From: Oribacterium sp. C9
GTDB lineage: Bacteria > Bacillota > Clostridia > Lachnospirales > Lachnospiraceae
Direction of reading: 5' to 3'
Length of the DNA stretch: 64,000 nucleotides
Assembly (NCBI RefSeq): GCF_002007235.1
Contig: NZ_MUHW01000002.1
Span: 246,083-310,082, forward strand
The position numbers and the translations under genes are program-made. The notes below the pieces were generated by a model. It had not been told where the DNA came from, searched no databases, and was given only the letters and a program-made list of their open reading frames with translations. Every line of letters starts with the position of its first letter. Positions within the stretch are counted from its first letter, which is position 1. Shown here one piece after another: positions 1-8,967 of this stretch.

Positions 1-882
1 AAGGCTTTCACATGGTCTCTCACCGACCTGAGTCACTGTGACCTCTACACTTCCTCTGTGATACCTTTCAAAGATCTCCTGAAACTGTTCTTTCATGTAG
101 TTAAGGGAATGTCTTGAATCAGATCTGTATTCACACAGCATCTCAGCATCCTGCGCTATGGTATTAACTGAAGTTCCTCCGGAAACGATACCTACATTGA
201 CGGTAGTCTTGCCCTCTTCCGGTATTCTTATTTCGTATATGTCCCGGATCATCAGAGACAAGATATGAATCGCGTTATTGTTCCCGAAGTTCGCATAGGA
301 ATGTCCCCCCTCGGTCTTAACATTCACCCTGAATCTGCTGGATCCTACAGCACGTTCCACTATCCCGTCCATGGTTCCGTCGAAGCTTGTAAATGTCAGA
401 ATCCTGTCTCTGTAGTCATCACATATCTTTCTGGACCCCTTCAGATTACCGAGACCTTCCTCTCCCGAATTAAGAACAAACAGTATGCCCGCATCCTTTG
501 TGTGAAGCCTATGCTCAAGAAGGTACTTTATCACCATCAGTATGGCGACAACATTGGCAGTATCATCCCCGATTCCCGGACACATCATTCTATCCCCTGC
601 CTCTTCATAGGGAAGCTCCGTCATGTCGGGAAACACCACATCTGTATGTGCCATGAACACATGGATTTTCTCATGCCTGTCCAGATCATAAGGATATACG
701 ACATTAAGTGCCGAATCGATATATACCCCTTCAGCTCCCATATCTTCGAGATAAGCCTTGATAAATTCAGCTCTCTTTTCTTCATGATTTGAAGGAGCCG
801 GTATCTTTGATAGTGTCTTCAGGAGCCTGTATTCTTCCTCCTGATGGTTCGTTATATAGTTCAATATTTCACCTGATAACAA
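1..882 (-). CDS. M20 family metallopeptidase, partial (C-terminus beyond window)
   Basis: Translating the minus strand from position 882 gives about 294 residues without a stop, running off the left edge. Metal-ligand motifs of M20 peptidases are visible: HTD in FMAHTDVVFP, an Asp in GIGDDTANV and Glu-Glu in NSGEEGLGN. The family uses two zinc ions to cleave small peptides or N-acyl amino acids in the cytoplasm. I chose the TTG at 882 because AGGAGG lies about 7 bases upstream; an in-frame ATG at 897 adds five residues but has no Shine-Dalgarno site. The gene follows the peptide ABC transporter genes on the same strand by about 100 bases, so it probably hydrolyses imported peptides. Whether it is PepT-like or a dipeptidase cannot be settled from the fragment. 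Confidence 0.88.
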   Translation of the reverse strand, partial: MLSGEILNYITNHQEEEYRLLKTLSKIPAPSNHEEKRAEFIKAYLEDMGAEGVYIDSALNVVYPYDLDRHEKIHVFMAHTDVVFPDMTELPYEEAGDRMMCPGIGDDTANVVAILMVIKYLLEHRLHTKDAGILFVLNSGEEGLGNLKGSRKICDDYRDRILTFTSFDGTMDGIVERAVGSSRFRVNVKTEGGHSYANFGNNNAIHILSLMIRDIYEIRIPEEGKTTVNVGIVSGGTSVNTIAQDAEMLCEYRSDSRHSLNYMKEQFQEIFERYHRGSVEVTVTQVGERPCESL

Positions 883-992
883 TTTTTGCCTCCTCATCCT
901 GTGTCTTCGGCTTTGAAGCCCTTCTGTCTCCGCCCATACCTGAGACCTACTGCCCCTGTCCAGCTCTGTGTTTCCGAACTGAACACTGACCA

Positions 993-1973
993 TCAGTTTT
1001 CATACCTGAGACATGCCACCCTGTGTCCCTTTTTGACTTCTTTCAAGGTCGGCGTAACTTCCGAGCACCTTTCAACAGCGTATGGGCATCTCGTGTGGAA
1101 CACGCAGCCCTTAGGAGGATTCATGGGCGACGGAAGGTCCCCCTCCAGCATTATCCTCTCTTTATGAACATGGGGGTTCACCTCCGGTACTGCAGAAAGC
1201 AGCGCCTGTGAATACGGGTGCAGAGTATCTGCGAACAACGCCTCTCCCTCTGCTTCCTCCATGAGATGTCCGAGGTACATGACCCCGATACGATCTGAAA
1301 TATATTTTACAACACTCATATCATGGGCGATAAACAGCAGGGATATATCCTCTTTCTCTCTCAGATCCTGCAGAAGATTGATTATCTGTGCCTGTATTGA
1401 AACATCCAGTGCAGAAACAGGCTCATCACATACTATGATCTCAGGGTTCAATATGAGCGCTCTGGCGAGACCCACTCTCTGTCTCTGACCTCCTGAAAAC
1501 TCATGAGGATAGCGGTAAAAATGCTCTGTCCTGAGCCCCATCTTGTGCATGATATCCATGGCGATCTCAAGTCTCTCTTCCCTTGTACCTATTCCGTGGA
1601 TCTCCAGAGCCTCCATCAGGATGTCCCCTACCTTCTGTTTAGGGTCCAGTGAAGTGTACGGATCCTGAAAGACCATCTGTATCTTTCGTCTCATGTCCTT
1701 AAGTTCCCTGCCCCTGAGCTCAGCGACATTCTGCCCAAGTATCTCTATATCTCCTGCTGTGGGCTCCGTCAGCATCATAAGCGTCCTTCCCAGAGTACTC
1801 TTTCCGCATCCGGTCTCTCCCACAAGCCCGTATATCTCCCCTTTATGTAATTCTATATCAACTCCGTCTACGGCTTTAACGTATTTCTTTTTGCCAAGTC
1901 CTGCATTAGCCGCAAAATATTTTTTCACTCCTGTAGCCTTCAGCACTACCGGTGCCTCTGTGACATGACTCAT
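993..1973 (-). CDS. Oligo/dipeptide ABC transporter ATP-binding protein (OppF/DppF type)
   Basis: A 326-residue ABC ATPase. Walker A GETGCGKST is at residues 52-60, the Q-loop FQDP near 102, signature FSGGQ at 159-163, Walker B ending CDEPVSALD near 182-190 and the switch His in FIAHD near 217. The C-terminal oligopeptide-transporter extension carries spaced Cys residues (GCVF, RCPY, ERCS), a pattern that binds an iron-sulfur cluster in some Dpp ATPases. It should pair with the adjacent DppD-type ATPase to drive peptide import. The start has a good GGGAGG site. It is the last transporter gene of the operon, just before the M20 peptidase. Confidence 0.95.
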   Translation of the reverse strand: MSHVTEAPVVLKATGVKKYFAANAGLGKKKYVKAVDGVDIELHKGEIYGLVGETGCGKSTLGRTLMMLTEPTAGDIEILGQNVAELRGRELKDMRRKIQMVFQDPYTSLDPKQKVGDILMEALEIHGIGTREERLEIAMDIMHKMGLRTEHFYRYPHEFSGGQRQRVGLARALILNPEIIVCDEPVSALDVSIQAQIINLLQDLREKEDISLLFIAHDMSVVKYISDRIGVMYLGHLMEEAEGEALFADTLHPYSQALLSAVPEVNPHVHKERIMLEGDLPSPMNPPKGCVFHTRCPYAVERCSEVTPTLKEVKKGHRVACLRYEN

Positions 1974-2108
1974 ACAGTACCTCCCTTTACTTTACCTTCT
2001 CCTGATTCACTGATCTGTCTGATTCCGATTCCATATCCTGTGATGTGAATGTCATGAAGTCTATCCTTCACTTTTGTGCAAGCACAAGTGGAGGAAGACT
2101 TATGACAC

Positions 2109-3080
2109 TTATATCATCCTGTGACAGCGTGTCTTCTGTGTATCACTCACTTCATGGAACTCCGGCATTTTTTTCCTGCAAAGCTCTGTGGCATAGGGGC
2201 ATCTGGGGGCGAATCTGCATCCTTCCGGAATCTGATTGAGAAGCGGAACTGTACCCTTTATCTGATGGAGTCTTTCTCCTGTCTTTGAATCAATCCTCGG
2301 CACCGATTCCATAAGACCTACAGTATAGGGATGCATGGGATGATCAAATATATCCGTTACCAGTCCTTCCTCAACTATCTGCCCGAGATACATAACTATC
2401 ACTTTGGAGCAGGTCTCTGCCACGACACCGAGATCGTGGGTTATGAGCATTACCCCCATTCCGCGGCGTCTGTTCATTTCCACTATCAGATCCATGATCT
2501 GTGCCTGTATGGTCACATCCAGTGCCGTTGTGGGTTCATCCGCTATGAGAAGTTCCGGCTCACAGGCCAGGGCAACAGCTATCATTACACGCTGCCTCAT
2601 TCCTCCCGACAACTCGAAAGGATACTGATAGAACCTTCTCACAGGATCCGGTATTCCCACATCCTTTAGAAGCTGTATAGCCTTCTCCTTGGCTTCTTTC
2701 TTTGTGATGGATTTATGGATGAGCAGGGACTCCATTATCTGGTTTCCTACTGTAAATACCGGATTCAGTGAAGATAATGCATCCTGAAAGATCATACTGA
2801 TCTTTTCCCCCCTTACATGACGCATTTCCTTTTCCGGGAGATCCAGAAGACTTGAATCATGAAATCTTACTTCTCCCGTATACTTCGCCAGGGATTTTTC
2901 ATCATAAAGCCGTAAGATCGACTGGGAGGTGACACTTTTTCCGCAGCCTGACTCACCTACGATCCCCAGCATTTCCCCCTTGTGAACTTCAAAGCTCACG
3001 CCGTCTATAGCTTTTAATCTGCCCCGTTCAGTGTTGAAGGAGGTACACAGATCTTTGACTTTTAAAATGCTTTCTGCCAT
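2109..3080 (-). CDS. Oligo/dipeptide ABC transporter ATP-binding protein (OppD/DppD type)
   Basis: A 323-residue ABC ATPase with Walker A GESGCGKS at 42-49, Q-loop [10 protein letters not shown] near 99, signature LSGGM at 157-161, Walker [13 protein letters not shown] near 177-188 and a C-terminal RCPYATELC segment typical of DppD/OppD. It is the second ATPase of the peptide importer. AGGAGA precedes the ATG. It lies 21 bases downstream of the OppC-type permease gene, as expected in a co-transcribed operon. Which peptides are carried cannot be told from sequence; related systems also import nickel or murein peptides. Confidence 0.95.
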   Translation of the reverse strand: MAESILKVKDLCTSFNTERGRLKAIDGVSFEVHKGEMLGIVGESGCGKSVTSQSILRLYDEKSLAKYTGEVRFHDSSLLDLPEKEMRHVRGEKISMIFQDALSSLNPVFTVGNQIMESLLIHKSITKKEAKEKAIQLLKDVGIPDPVRRFYQYPFELSGGMRQRVMIAVALACEPELLIADEPTTALDVTIQAQIMDLIVEMNRRRGMGVMLITHDLGVVAETCSKVIVMYLGQIVEEGLVTDIFDHPMHPYTVGLMESVPRIDSKTGERLHQIKGTVPLLNQIPEGCRFAPRCPYATELCRKKMPEFHEVSDTQKTRCHRMI

Positions 3081-3101
3081 AACTATCTCCTGTTTTCATT
3101 T

Positions 3102-4034
3102 TCACTTCGATGAGGGATCGATGAAGTCTCTGATCCCGTCTCCCAAAAGATTCAGACCGAGAACTGTAAGTGCTGTAAACAGTCCGGGGAAAAGCACGAT
3201 CCACCATGCCTGATATATGACCCCCTTACCTTCATTCAGGATATTTCCCCATGACGGCAATGGAACAGGAACTCCCGCACCGAGGAAACTGAGTGCGGCC
3301 TCTGTAATGATGGATGACGCAAACACAAAGGTCACCTGAACGATGATAGGCGAGATAATATTCGGAGCTATATGTCTCCAGACTATTCTGAGCCTTCCGG
3401 CCCCAAGACACCTGAGGGCTTCTATATAGGTCTGCTCCCGTATAACGAGAGCTCTGGATCTGGCAAGCCTCGCCATATTCGGAATATTGACAACTGTCAG
3501 GGCAATGATGACATTTTTGAGATCTGCCCCCAGGACCGCCATAAGAGTGATCGCCAAAAGCGTACTCGGTATAGCCTTAAGTCCGTCACAGATCCTCATG
3601 AGAATGTTGTCTGCATAAGCATTGGCACTTGCATACAGCCCTATGCCCATACCAAAAAATCCTGACAGGATACCCACTGTAAATCCAACTGTTAATGAGA
3701 TCCTTGCTCCGTACATAACCCTTGAGAACACATCTCTACCCATTGTGTCCGTTCCGAACAAATGCTCAGTGCTCATGGATTTAAGACGATTTACCGTGTC
3801 AAGCTCCAACGGATCATAGGGGCTTATTACAGGTGCGAAAAGTGCAAGAAAAATCACGGTACAAACGATTATCAGTCCAAAAACAGCTGCTTTATTTCCG
3901 AAAAATCTCCTGTACTTTATTTCCTGCTGCTCTTTCGAAAGCCTCTTCCTCAGCTGCTTTAACTCCTCACTTTTCATTTCTGTCCTGTCATCCGCATATA
4001 CATTTTCAAAGCTTGAATCTATAGTCTTTGTCAT
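3102..4034 (-). CDS. Peptide ABC transporter permease (OppC/DppC type)
   Basis: About 310 residues. An N-terminal charged segment precedes a first membrane helix (residues about 45-65), then the FGTDTMGRDVFSR motif and a BPD-type permease domain whose EAA loop is visible as EALRCLGAGRLRIVWRHI. The reading frame opens at 4061, but AAAGGAG just upstream of the ATG at 4034 marks MTKTIDSS as the real N-terminus. It forms the inner-membrane channel with the OppB-type permease encoded upstream, whose stop is about 24 bases before this start. Confidence 0.94.
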   Translation of the reverse strand: MTKTIDSSFENVYADDRTEMKSEELKQLRKRLSKEQQEIKYRRFFGNKAAVFGLIIVCTVIFLALFAPVISPYDPLELDTVNRLKSMSTEHLFGTDTMGRDVFSRVMYGARISLTVGFTVGILSGFFGMGIGLYASANAYADNILMRICDGLKAIPSTLLAITLMAVLGADLKNVIIALTVVNIPNMARLARSRALVIREQTYIEALRCLGAGRLRIVWRHIAPNIISPIIVQVTFVFASSIITEAALSFLGAGVPVPLPSWGNILNEGKGVIYQAWWIVLFPGLFTALTVLGLNLLGDGIRDFIDPSSK

Positions 4035-4057
4035 GTTAATGTCTCCTTTCTCCGGTA

Positions 4058-5002
4058 TCATCCGACCCTTACTCTCGGATCAACAACACCGTATAAGAGG
4101 TCCGCAAACATATTGATAACGACATTGAACACTGCTATCAGAAGTACTATCGCCTGTATGACATAATAGTCTCTTCTTCCGATGGAATTCACCATAAGCT
4201 GTCCGAGACCCGGAATAGCAAACAGGCTTTCGATAACAGCTGCACCTGATAAGGACTGGATCAATGCCTGACTGATGACAGTTATCACTGTGACCAGTGT
4301 GTTCTTGAAGGCATGTCTGGTTATGACTGAAAAGCCGCTCACTCCCTTCGCTCTGGCCATACGAATGTAGTCACTGTTCAGTACTTCCAGCATAGAGGCT
4401 CTCGTCATACGCATCATAAGTGCTGCATTCATGAACCCAAGGGCTATTGCGGGAAGCAGAATGGATTTAATATGAGCTGCAAATCCTGCATTCATTCCGG
4501 CATATCCCGATGAGGGGAGCAGCTTAAGCTTCACTGCGAAAATAAGTATCAGGAACAACCCGAGCAAAAAGCCGGGCAGCGATATTCCCAGAAGGGAAAT
4601 GACTGTGACCGAATGATCTGCAGCCGTGCCCTTATTTGTGGCTCCTATCATTCCGAGAGGGATCGCCACCATAACCGCTATCAAAAGCGCCAGTAAGGTA
4701 AGATGTATGGTCGGTTCCAGATGACTTAGGATCATCCCGGTAACCGGCTGATGATTGGCTACACTTTCACCGAAATACCCGGTAAGTACGTTTTTAAGCC
4801 ATATTCCATACTGTACAGGTAAAGGTCTGTCCAGTCCCAGTCGCGCATGAAGTGCTGCTATATCCTCCTGGGATGCCATATCTCCGAGCATAGATGCCGC
4901 AGGATCTCCAGGTACAAGATGCACTAGCATAAAGACTACTATAGAAACTATAAACAGTACTGGAATAATTGACAGCATTCTTTTAACTATAAAGCGTTTC
5001 AT
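4058..5002 (-). CDS. Peptide ABC transporter permease (OppB/DppB type)
   Basis: A 314-residue integral membrane protein with the N-terminal helix and the family motif FMLVHLVPGDPA, an EAA loop (DYIRMARAKGVSG) and the typical C-terminus DPRVRVG. It pairs with the OppC-type permease downstream. GGAGG lies 5 bases before the ATG. About 95 bases separate it from the stop of the acetolactate synthase gene upstream, with no visible terminator, so read-through from that gene is likely. Confidence 0.95.
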   Translation of the reverse strand: MKRFIVKRMLSIIPVLFIVSIVVFMLVHLVPGDPAASMLGDMASQEDIAALHARLGLDRPLPVQYGIWLKNVLTGYFGESVANHQPVTGMILSHLEPTIHLTLLALLIAVMVAIPLGMIGATNKGTAADHSVTVISLLGISLPGFLLGLFLILIFAVKLKLLPSSGYAGMNAGFAAHIKSILLPAIALGFMNAALMMRMTRASMLEVLNSDYIRMARAKGVSGFSVITRHAFKNTLVTVITVISQALIQSLSGAAVIESLFAIPGLGQLMVNSIGRRDYYVIQAIVLLIAVFNVVINMFADLLYGVVDPRVRVG

Positions 5003-5096
5003 AATTACCTCCCCGGAATGTCCTTAATATCAAATCTCTTCGTTTCTTAATCCTCGAAATGCAGTTCTGTATCTTCAGGTTCCTTCACTCCTTTTG

Positions 5097-6752
5097 CTAT
5101 CCCTGATATCTGTTCATGACCTCCCTGAGATGCACGCTTAGTTTCTCATTCTCGCTGTAATCAACAGGGCAGTCGATAACCGCAGGGCCCTCACAGCTGA
5201 ACGCCTCTTCCAGCGTCTCTATGAGATGCTCGGTACTTTCTATCCTGAATCCCTTTGCATGCATGGATTCAGCCAGCATTACAAAATCGGGATTTGTGAA
5301 ATCAACACAGAAGCTTTCATTGAAGCGGTCATTCTGCTTCCATTTGATGAGTCCGTAGCTGCTGTCATTAAGTATCAGAACAACTATGTTAAGTTTCAGG
5401 CGCACAGCTGTTTCCAGCTCCTGAGAATTCATCATAAATCCGCCGTCTCCGGTTATGGCTATGACCCTGTTTTCCGGATGTACCAGCTTAGCGGCGATTG
5501 CCCCGGGAAGAGATATACCCATGGTGGCAAAGCCGTTTGATATAATGCAGGTGTTAGGCTTATAACATTCATAATGTCTCGAAATCCACATCTTATGGGC
5601 TCCCACATCCGATAAAACTATGTCATCGGGACCGAGGATCTTTCTGATATCACTTAAAAGCCGCTGTGGCTTCACAGGGAAGGAATCGTCTGTCTTATAC
5701 ACGGCATTTTCTGCTTCAAAGGACTTTTTTATATCGAAGAAGGCTTCCGGTTTTTTCTTCGCATCCACATAGAGAAGCAGCTCCTCCAGTGAATTCTCTA
5801 TGTCTCCAACTACCTCCACCTCTGGCTGATACAATTTGTTTACATGAGCAGGTCTTGAATCCATATGAATGATGGTATGCTTCCCATCCACGTTCCACTT
5901 TGAGGGCGCAAGCTCAACTATGTCATAGCCTACACATATAACGAGATCCGCCATGTCGAGACAGATGTTGGGGTAGTCTCTCTGGGGAATTCCAATAGTT
6001 GAAAGAAAGTACTCACTTGTATATGAAATGATTCCCTTTGCCATCATGGTATTTATGACAGGTATATGAAGTTTTTCCGCAAATGCCGTCAGAGCCTTCT
6101 CGGCATGGGAACGTACCGCCGAATGTCCCACAAGGATAACAGGTCTCTGAGATCTGTTAATTATGGCTGCGGCCTCTTCCAGCTCATTTTTATCCGCATA
6201 CTCCTTTCCCTTCACGGGTCTGTGGAGAAGCTTCTGTGAAACGCCCTCAGGAACCTCTTCCTCCGCCACATCCTGAGGTATACAGATATGGGAAGCTCCC
6301 GGCTTCTCTCCTTCTGCATATTTAAAAGCAAGACGGACGATCTCATTTACAGAGTTTCTGGACATTATCATTTTGGTTCTCTTGGTAATAGGCTGGAACA
6401 GCGCCTCCAGATCCAGATACTGATGAGAAGTAAGGGGAATCTTGTCCGTTGATACCTGTGCTGTTATGGCAACCAATGGTGCACCGTCGCCGTTTGCATC
6501 TGCCACACCTGTAATCAGGTTGGTGGCTCCGGGGCCAAGGGTAGAAAAACATACTCCTGCCTTTCCTGTAAGTCTTCCGTACACATCAGCCATGAAAGCA
6601 GCTCCCTGTTCATGACGGACTATGATGGTCTCTATTTTTTCAGACTTATCCAGCGCCCTGACGAGATCCAGATTTTCCTCTCCCGGAATACCAAAGGCAT
6701 ATTCAACCTGTTCATGTTCAAGGGCTTTTACTACCATCTCTGCCACGTTCAT
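5097..6752 (-). CDS. Acetolactate synthase, large (catalytic) subunit, AlsS-like
   Basis: A 551-residue thiamine-diphosphate enzyme. The catalytic Glu is E48 in RHEQGAAF, and the TPP/metal motif runs from GDGGFMMNSQE (435) to the ND at 462-463. The FQPITKRT segment near 119 resembles catabolic acetolactate synthases, which condense two pyruvates to 2-acetolactate. No regulatory small-subunit gene is adjacent, which fits a stand-alone AlsS/BudB-type enzyme rather than IlvBN, but other members of this family (for example glyoxylate carboligase) cannot be fully excluded. GGAGG precedes the ATG. It heads the peptide-transporter operon, an unusual partnership. Its leader carries an intrinsic terminator and a 45-codon ORF. 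Confidence 0.85.
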   Translation of the reverse strand: MNVAEMVVKALEHEQVEYAFGIPGEENLDLVRALDKSEKIETIIVRHEQGAAFMADVYGRLTGKAGVCFSTLGPGATNLITGVADANGDGAPLVAITAQVSTDKIPLTSHQYLDLEALFQPITKRTKMIMSRNSVNEIVRLAFKYAEGEKPGASHICIPQDVAEEEVPEGVSQKLLHRPVKGKEYADKNELEEAAAIINRSQRPVILVGHSAVRSHAEKALTAFAEKLHIPVINTMMAKGIISYTSEYFLSTIGIPQRDYPNICLDMADLVICVGYDIVELAPSKWNVDGKHTIIHMDSRPAHVNKLYQPEVEVVGDIENSLEELLLYVDAKKKPEAFFDIKKSFEAENAVYKTDDSFPVKPQRLLSDIRKILGPDDIVLSDVGAHKMWISRHYECYKPNTCIISNGFATMGISLPGAIAAKLVHPENRVIAITGDGGFMMNSQELETAVRLKLNIVVLILNDSSYGLIKWKQNDRFNESFCVDFTNPDFVMLAESMHAKGFRIESTEHLIETLEEAFSCEGPAVIDCPVDYSENEKLSVHLREVMNRYQG

Positions 6753-6766
6753 ATCTATCCTCCAAA

Positions 6767-6904
6767 TTACTCTAATTTTTTTCTATTCATCGCAAAAAAG
6801 GAGCAAATGATCAGATCATTTGCTCCTTTGCATTCATTATCAATATATATTTTTAACTCTCTCTGAGTGATGATCCGCCTGAACTCTTTAATTGCCTTTG
6901 CCAT
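6767..6904 (-). CDS. Possible 45-residue leader ORF upstream of alsS-like gene
   Basis: An ATG-initiated frame of 45 codons begins MAKAIKEFRRIITQ and ends TAA 14 bases before the acetolactate synthase ATG. It reads through the terminator hairpin at 6800-6826, which encodes NDLIICSFF. Ile and Leu are frequent. There is only a weak purine-rich stretch (AAAGAG) directly before the ATG. Either a translated attenuator leader or chance; I recognise no protein family. Confidence 0.3.
   Translation of the reverse strand: MAKAIKEFRRIITQRELKIYIDNECKGANDLIICSFFAMNRKKLE
6800..6826 (-). terminator. Intrinsic terminator in the alsS-like leader (possible attenuator)
   Basis: A 12-bp perfect stem (GGAGCAAATGAT and its complement) with a 3-base loop is followed on the minus strand by TTTTTT. 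It lies about 48 bases upstream of the acetolactate synthase start, where a constitutive terminator would silence the gene, so conditional termination is plausible. No upstream minus-strand gene needs it, apart from the short overlapping ORF. Confidence 0.75.
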
Positions 6905-7015
6905 ATCTCTTTATTTCCGAGCTACCGGATCAACAGCTTGTCTTCTAACACCGTATCACCCTGTTTTTCAATTCACAACTGCCTGTTTTTAATGTCAGCT
7001 ATAACAGAAATTCAT

Positions 7016-7044
7016 TTGTAAGCTTCAAATAATCGAGTTATGTT
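7016..7044 (+). promoter_or_regulatory. Candidate sigma-A promoter for a short terminated transcript
   Basis: TTGTAA and TATGTT are separated by 17 bases. Transcription would start near 7051 and meet the intrinsic terminator at 7071-7100, giving an RNA of about 50 nt or a terminated leader of the binding-protein gene. Confidence 0.4.
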
Positions 7045-7070
7045 ATGGCAAACAAATCTATTTGCAACGA

Positions 7071-7100
7071 AGCAGATTCCTTAAGGAGTCTGCTTTTTTT
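7071..7100 (+). terminator. Intrinsic terminator upstream of the binding-protein gene
   Basis: AGCAGATTCC and GGAGTCTGCT form a 10-bp stem (one G-U) with a TTAA loop, followed by seven T. Only the plus strand has the T-tract. No plus-strand protein gene precedes it, so it ends a small RNA or acts as an attenuator. Confidence 0.75.
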
Positions 7101-7145
7101 GTTTTCATGACAATCAGCTCTTTATCCTTTCGTCATTAACTGTTG

Positions 7146-7174
7146 TTGCAAAATATTATCGGTCCTTATATAAA
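7146..7174 (+). promoter_or_regulatory. Sigma-A promoter of the peptide-binding lipoprotein gene
   Basis: TTGCAA and TATAAA with a 17-base spacer. The predicted start is about 20 bases before the AGGAGG site at 7191-7196. Confidence 0.7.
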
Positions 7175-7201
7175 AATTCGGACCGCCAAAAGGAGGTTAT
7201 T

Positions 7202-8827
7202 ATGAAAAAGAAGAAACTGATCACTATGCTTTTAATGCTGGGGATGCTTTCAAACCTGGCTGCCTGCGGTTCCGGCAGTGCACCGGAAACACCGTCCCCT
7301 GCCACATCGGCATCTGAATCCGCATCTGCAGAAGCAGATGCCCCCTCAGCCACAGCTTATCAGGACACGCTCCATATAGCTGTCACACAGCAGGCTCCTT
7401 CTCTTGATCTCCATAAGAACAGTTCTCTTATCGCAAGGCAGATAATGGATGGTTCTGTATTTGAGAAACTGGTGACTCTTGATAAGAACGGTGAAGCCGT
7501 TCCGGAATTATGCGAAAGCTTCTCACTTAGTGATGACGCAAAGGAACTGACCTTCACACTGAGATCAGATGTAAAATTCCATGATGGCAGTATCATGACA
7601 GCGGATGATGTTGTTGTATCCATGAACAGATGGATAGAAGGCTTCAGCACGGCAAAGACCATGCTGGGAGACGCAAGATTCGAGAAAGTTGATGACAGCA
7701 CTGTGAAAATCAGCTCAGACAGCTCACTTTTGCTTCTTCCCGAAATGATAGCGGGATCTGCTCAGCCTGCCGCCGTCACCACAGCCGCCGCCTGTGAAAG
7801 CGAGGATGAGAACGGTTTCCTGAAGGAATACATCGGAACAGGTCCATATGTATTCACGGAATGGGTACAGGATCAGTACATAAAACTTGATCGTTTCGAC
7901 GACTACTCCTCCTATGGTGATGAGACGAAGCCTCTGGACGGTACAGCAGGCTATAAAGCCGCTTTAACAAAGACACTGGAGTATGACATCGTTCCCGATC
8001 AGTCCACATCAACTGCCGGTCTTGAATCCGGTCAGTACGATCTTTGCTTCAATATTACATCCGATGACCTCCCGAGACTGGAATCAAATCCATCCCTTTC
8101 CGTTACCTCCTCACAGCAGGGTCAGGTGGCTCTGGTATTTAACCATAAGCAGGGACTGGGTGCTGAACAATATTTCCGTACTGCCGTAAACACTGCCCTC
8201 GACTGCGATGAGATCCTTACTGCAGCCTATGGCGCAGGTTATGAACTCGGAAGCTGCTACATGGATGCCGGACAGGACGCATGGCTCACTGACGCAGGAG
8301 CCGAAAACTATAACCTGAAGGATCCTGATAAGGCAAAGCAGCTGCTTTCCGAAGGCGGCTACAGCGGTGAAAAATTCACCATACTGGCAGCAACTCTTAA
8401 CCACATGGATCAGATGGCCGTAGCTATGAAATCCGAGCTTGAATCCATCGGCATAAATGTCGAGCTCAGTATCGTTGATTGGGCGACCCTCACGGACTAT
8501 AGAAAAGATCCAGACAAATTCGATCTCTATATCACTTCCTTCGCAACCGTTCCGACACCATCTCTCAAGTTATACTATGGCAAGGAATATCCGGGCTGGT
8601 CAGACGATGCTAAGCTTACTGAGCTTTTTGATTCCATGACAGGAGCCGTTACAAAAAAAGATGCACAGGATGCATGGGTAGAGCTTCAGAAATACAGCTG
8701 GGATTACCTTCCTATCATTTGTCCGGGACATTATCTTGGAAACTACGCATGGAAGAAGGAGCTTACAGGAATCGAAATGGTAGGCACCGGTCCAAAGTTC
8801 TGGAATGCAGGAATACCTGTTACCTGA
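7202..8827 (+). CDS. Peptide ABC transporter substrate-binding lipoprotein (SBP_bac_5)
   Basis: A 541-residue extracytoplasmic solute-binding protein. It starts with a lipoprotein signal (MKKKKLITML) ending in the lipobox LAAC near residue 21, then a Ser/Ala/Glu-rich linker. The body shows family-5 features such as VPELCESFSLSDD, FTLRSDVKFHDG and GTGPYVFTEW. It should deliver peptides to the permease/ATPase complex encoded divergently on the minus strand. AGGAGG precedes the ATG, and a bidirectional terminator follows the stop. Nickel or other ligands are possible for this family, but the peptidase and Opp-type neighbours favour peptides. Confidence 0.93.
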   Translation: MKKKKLITMLLMLGMLSNLAACGSGSAPETPSPATSASESASAEADAPSATAYQDTLHIAVTQQAPSLDLHKNSSLIARQIMDGSVFEKLVTLDKNGEAVPELCESFSLSDDAKELTFTLRSDVKFHDGSIMTADDVVVSMNRWIEGFSTAKTMLGDARFEKVDDSTVKISSDSSLLLLPEMIAGSAQPAAVTTAAACESEDENGFLKEYIGTGPYVFTEWVQDQYIKLDRFDDYSSYGDETKPLDGTAGYKAALTKTLEYDIVPDQSTSTAGLESGQYDLCFNITSDDLPRLESNPSLSVTSSQQGQVALVFNHKQGLGAEQYFRTAVNTALDCDEILTAAYGAGYELGSCYMDAGQDAWLTDAGAENYNLKDPDKAKQLLSEGGYSGEKFTILAATLNHMDQMAVAMKSELESIGINVELSIVDWATLTDYRKDPDKFDLYITSFATVPTPSLKLYYGKEYPGWSDDAKLTELFDSMTGAVTKKDAQDAWVELQKYSWDYLPIICPGHYLGNYAWKKELTGIEMVGTGPKFWNAGIPVT

Positions 8828-8865
8828 TACCGATTATTCATTTAAAAAAACTTTTAAAAAAAAAC

Positions 8866-8901
8866 AACAGGCGGAACACGTACCCCGGGTTCTCGCCTGT
8901 T
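8866..8901. terminator. Bidirectional intrinsic terminator between binding-protein gene and lon
   Basis: AACAGGCG and CGCCTGTT pair around an inner GAAC/GTTC stem. T-runs follow on both strands (ATTTTT on plus; a long T-rich run on minus). It serves the two convergent genes. Confidence 0.85.
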
Positions 8902-8967
8902 ATTTTTATGTTTCACATATGATTATTCCATTTTTTGCCTGACTTTTATTCAACAGGTCTAAAATAA

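Noticed and set aside
6841..7000. T-box riboswitch before alsS-like gene
   Set aside because: No AGGGTGG-ACCGCG-type sequence occurs in the leader.
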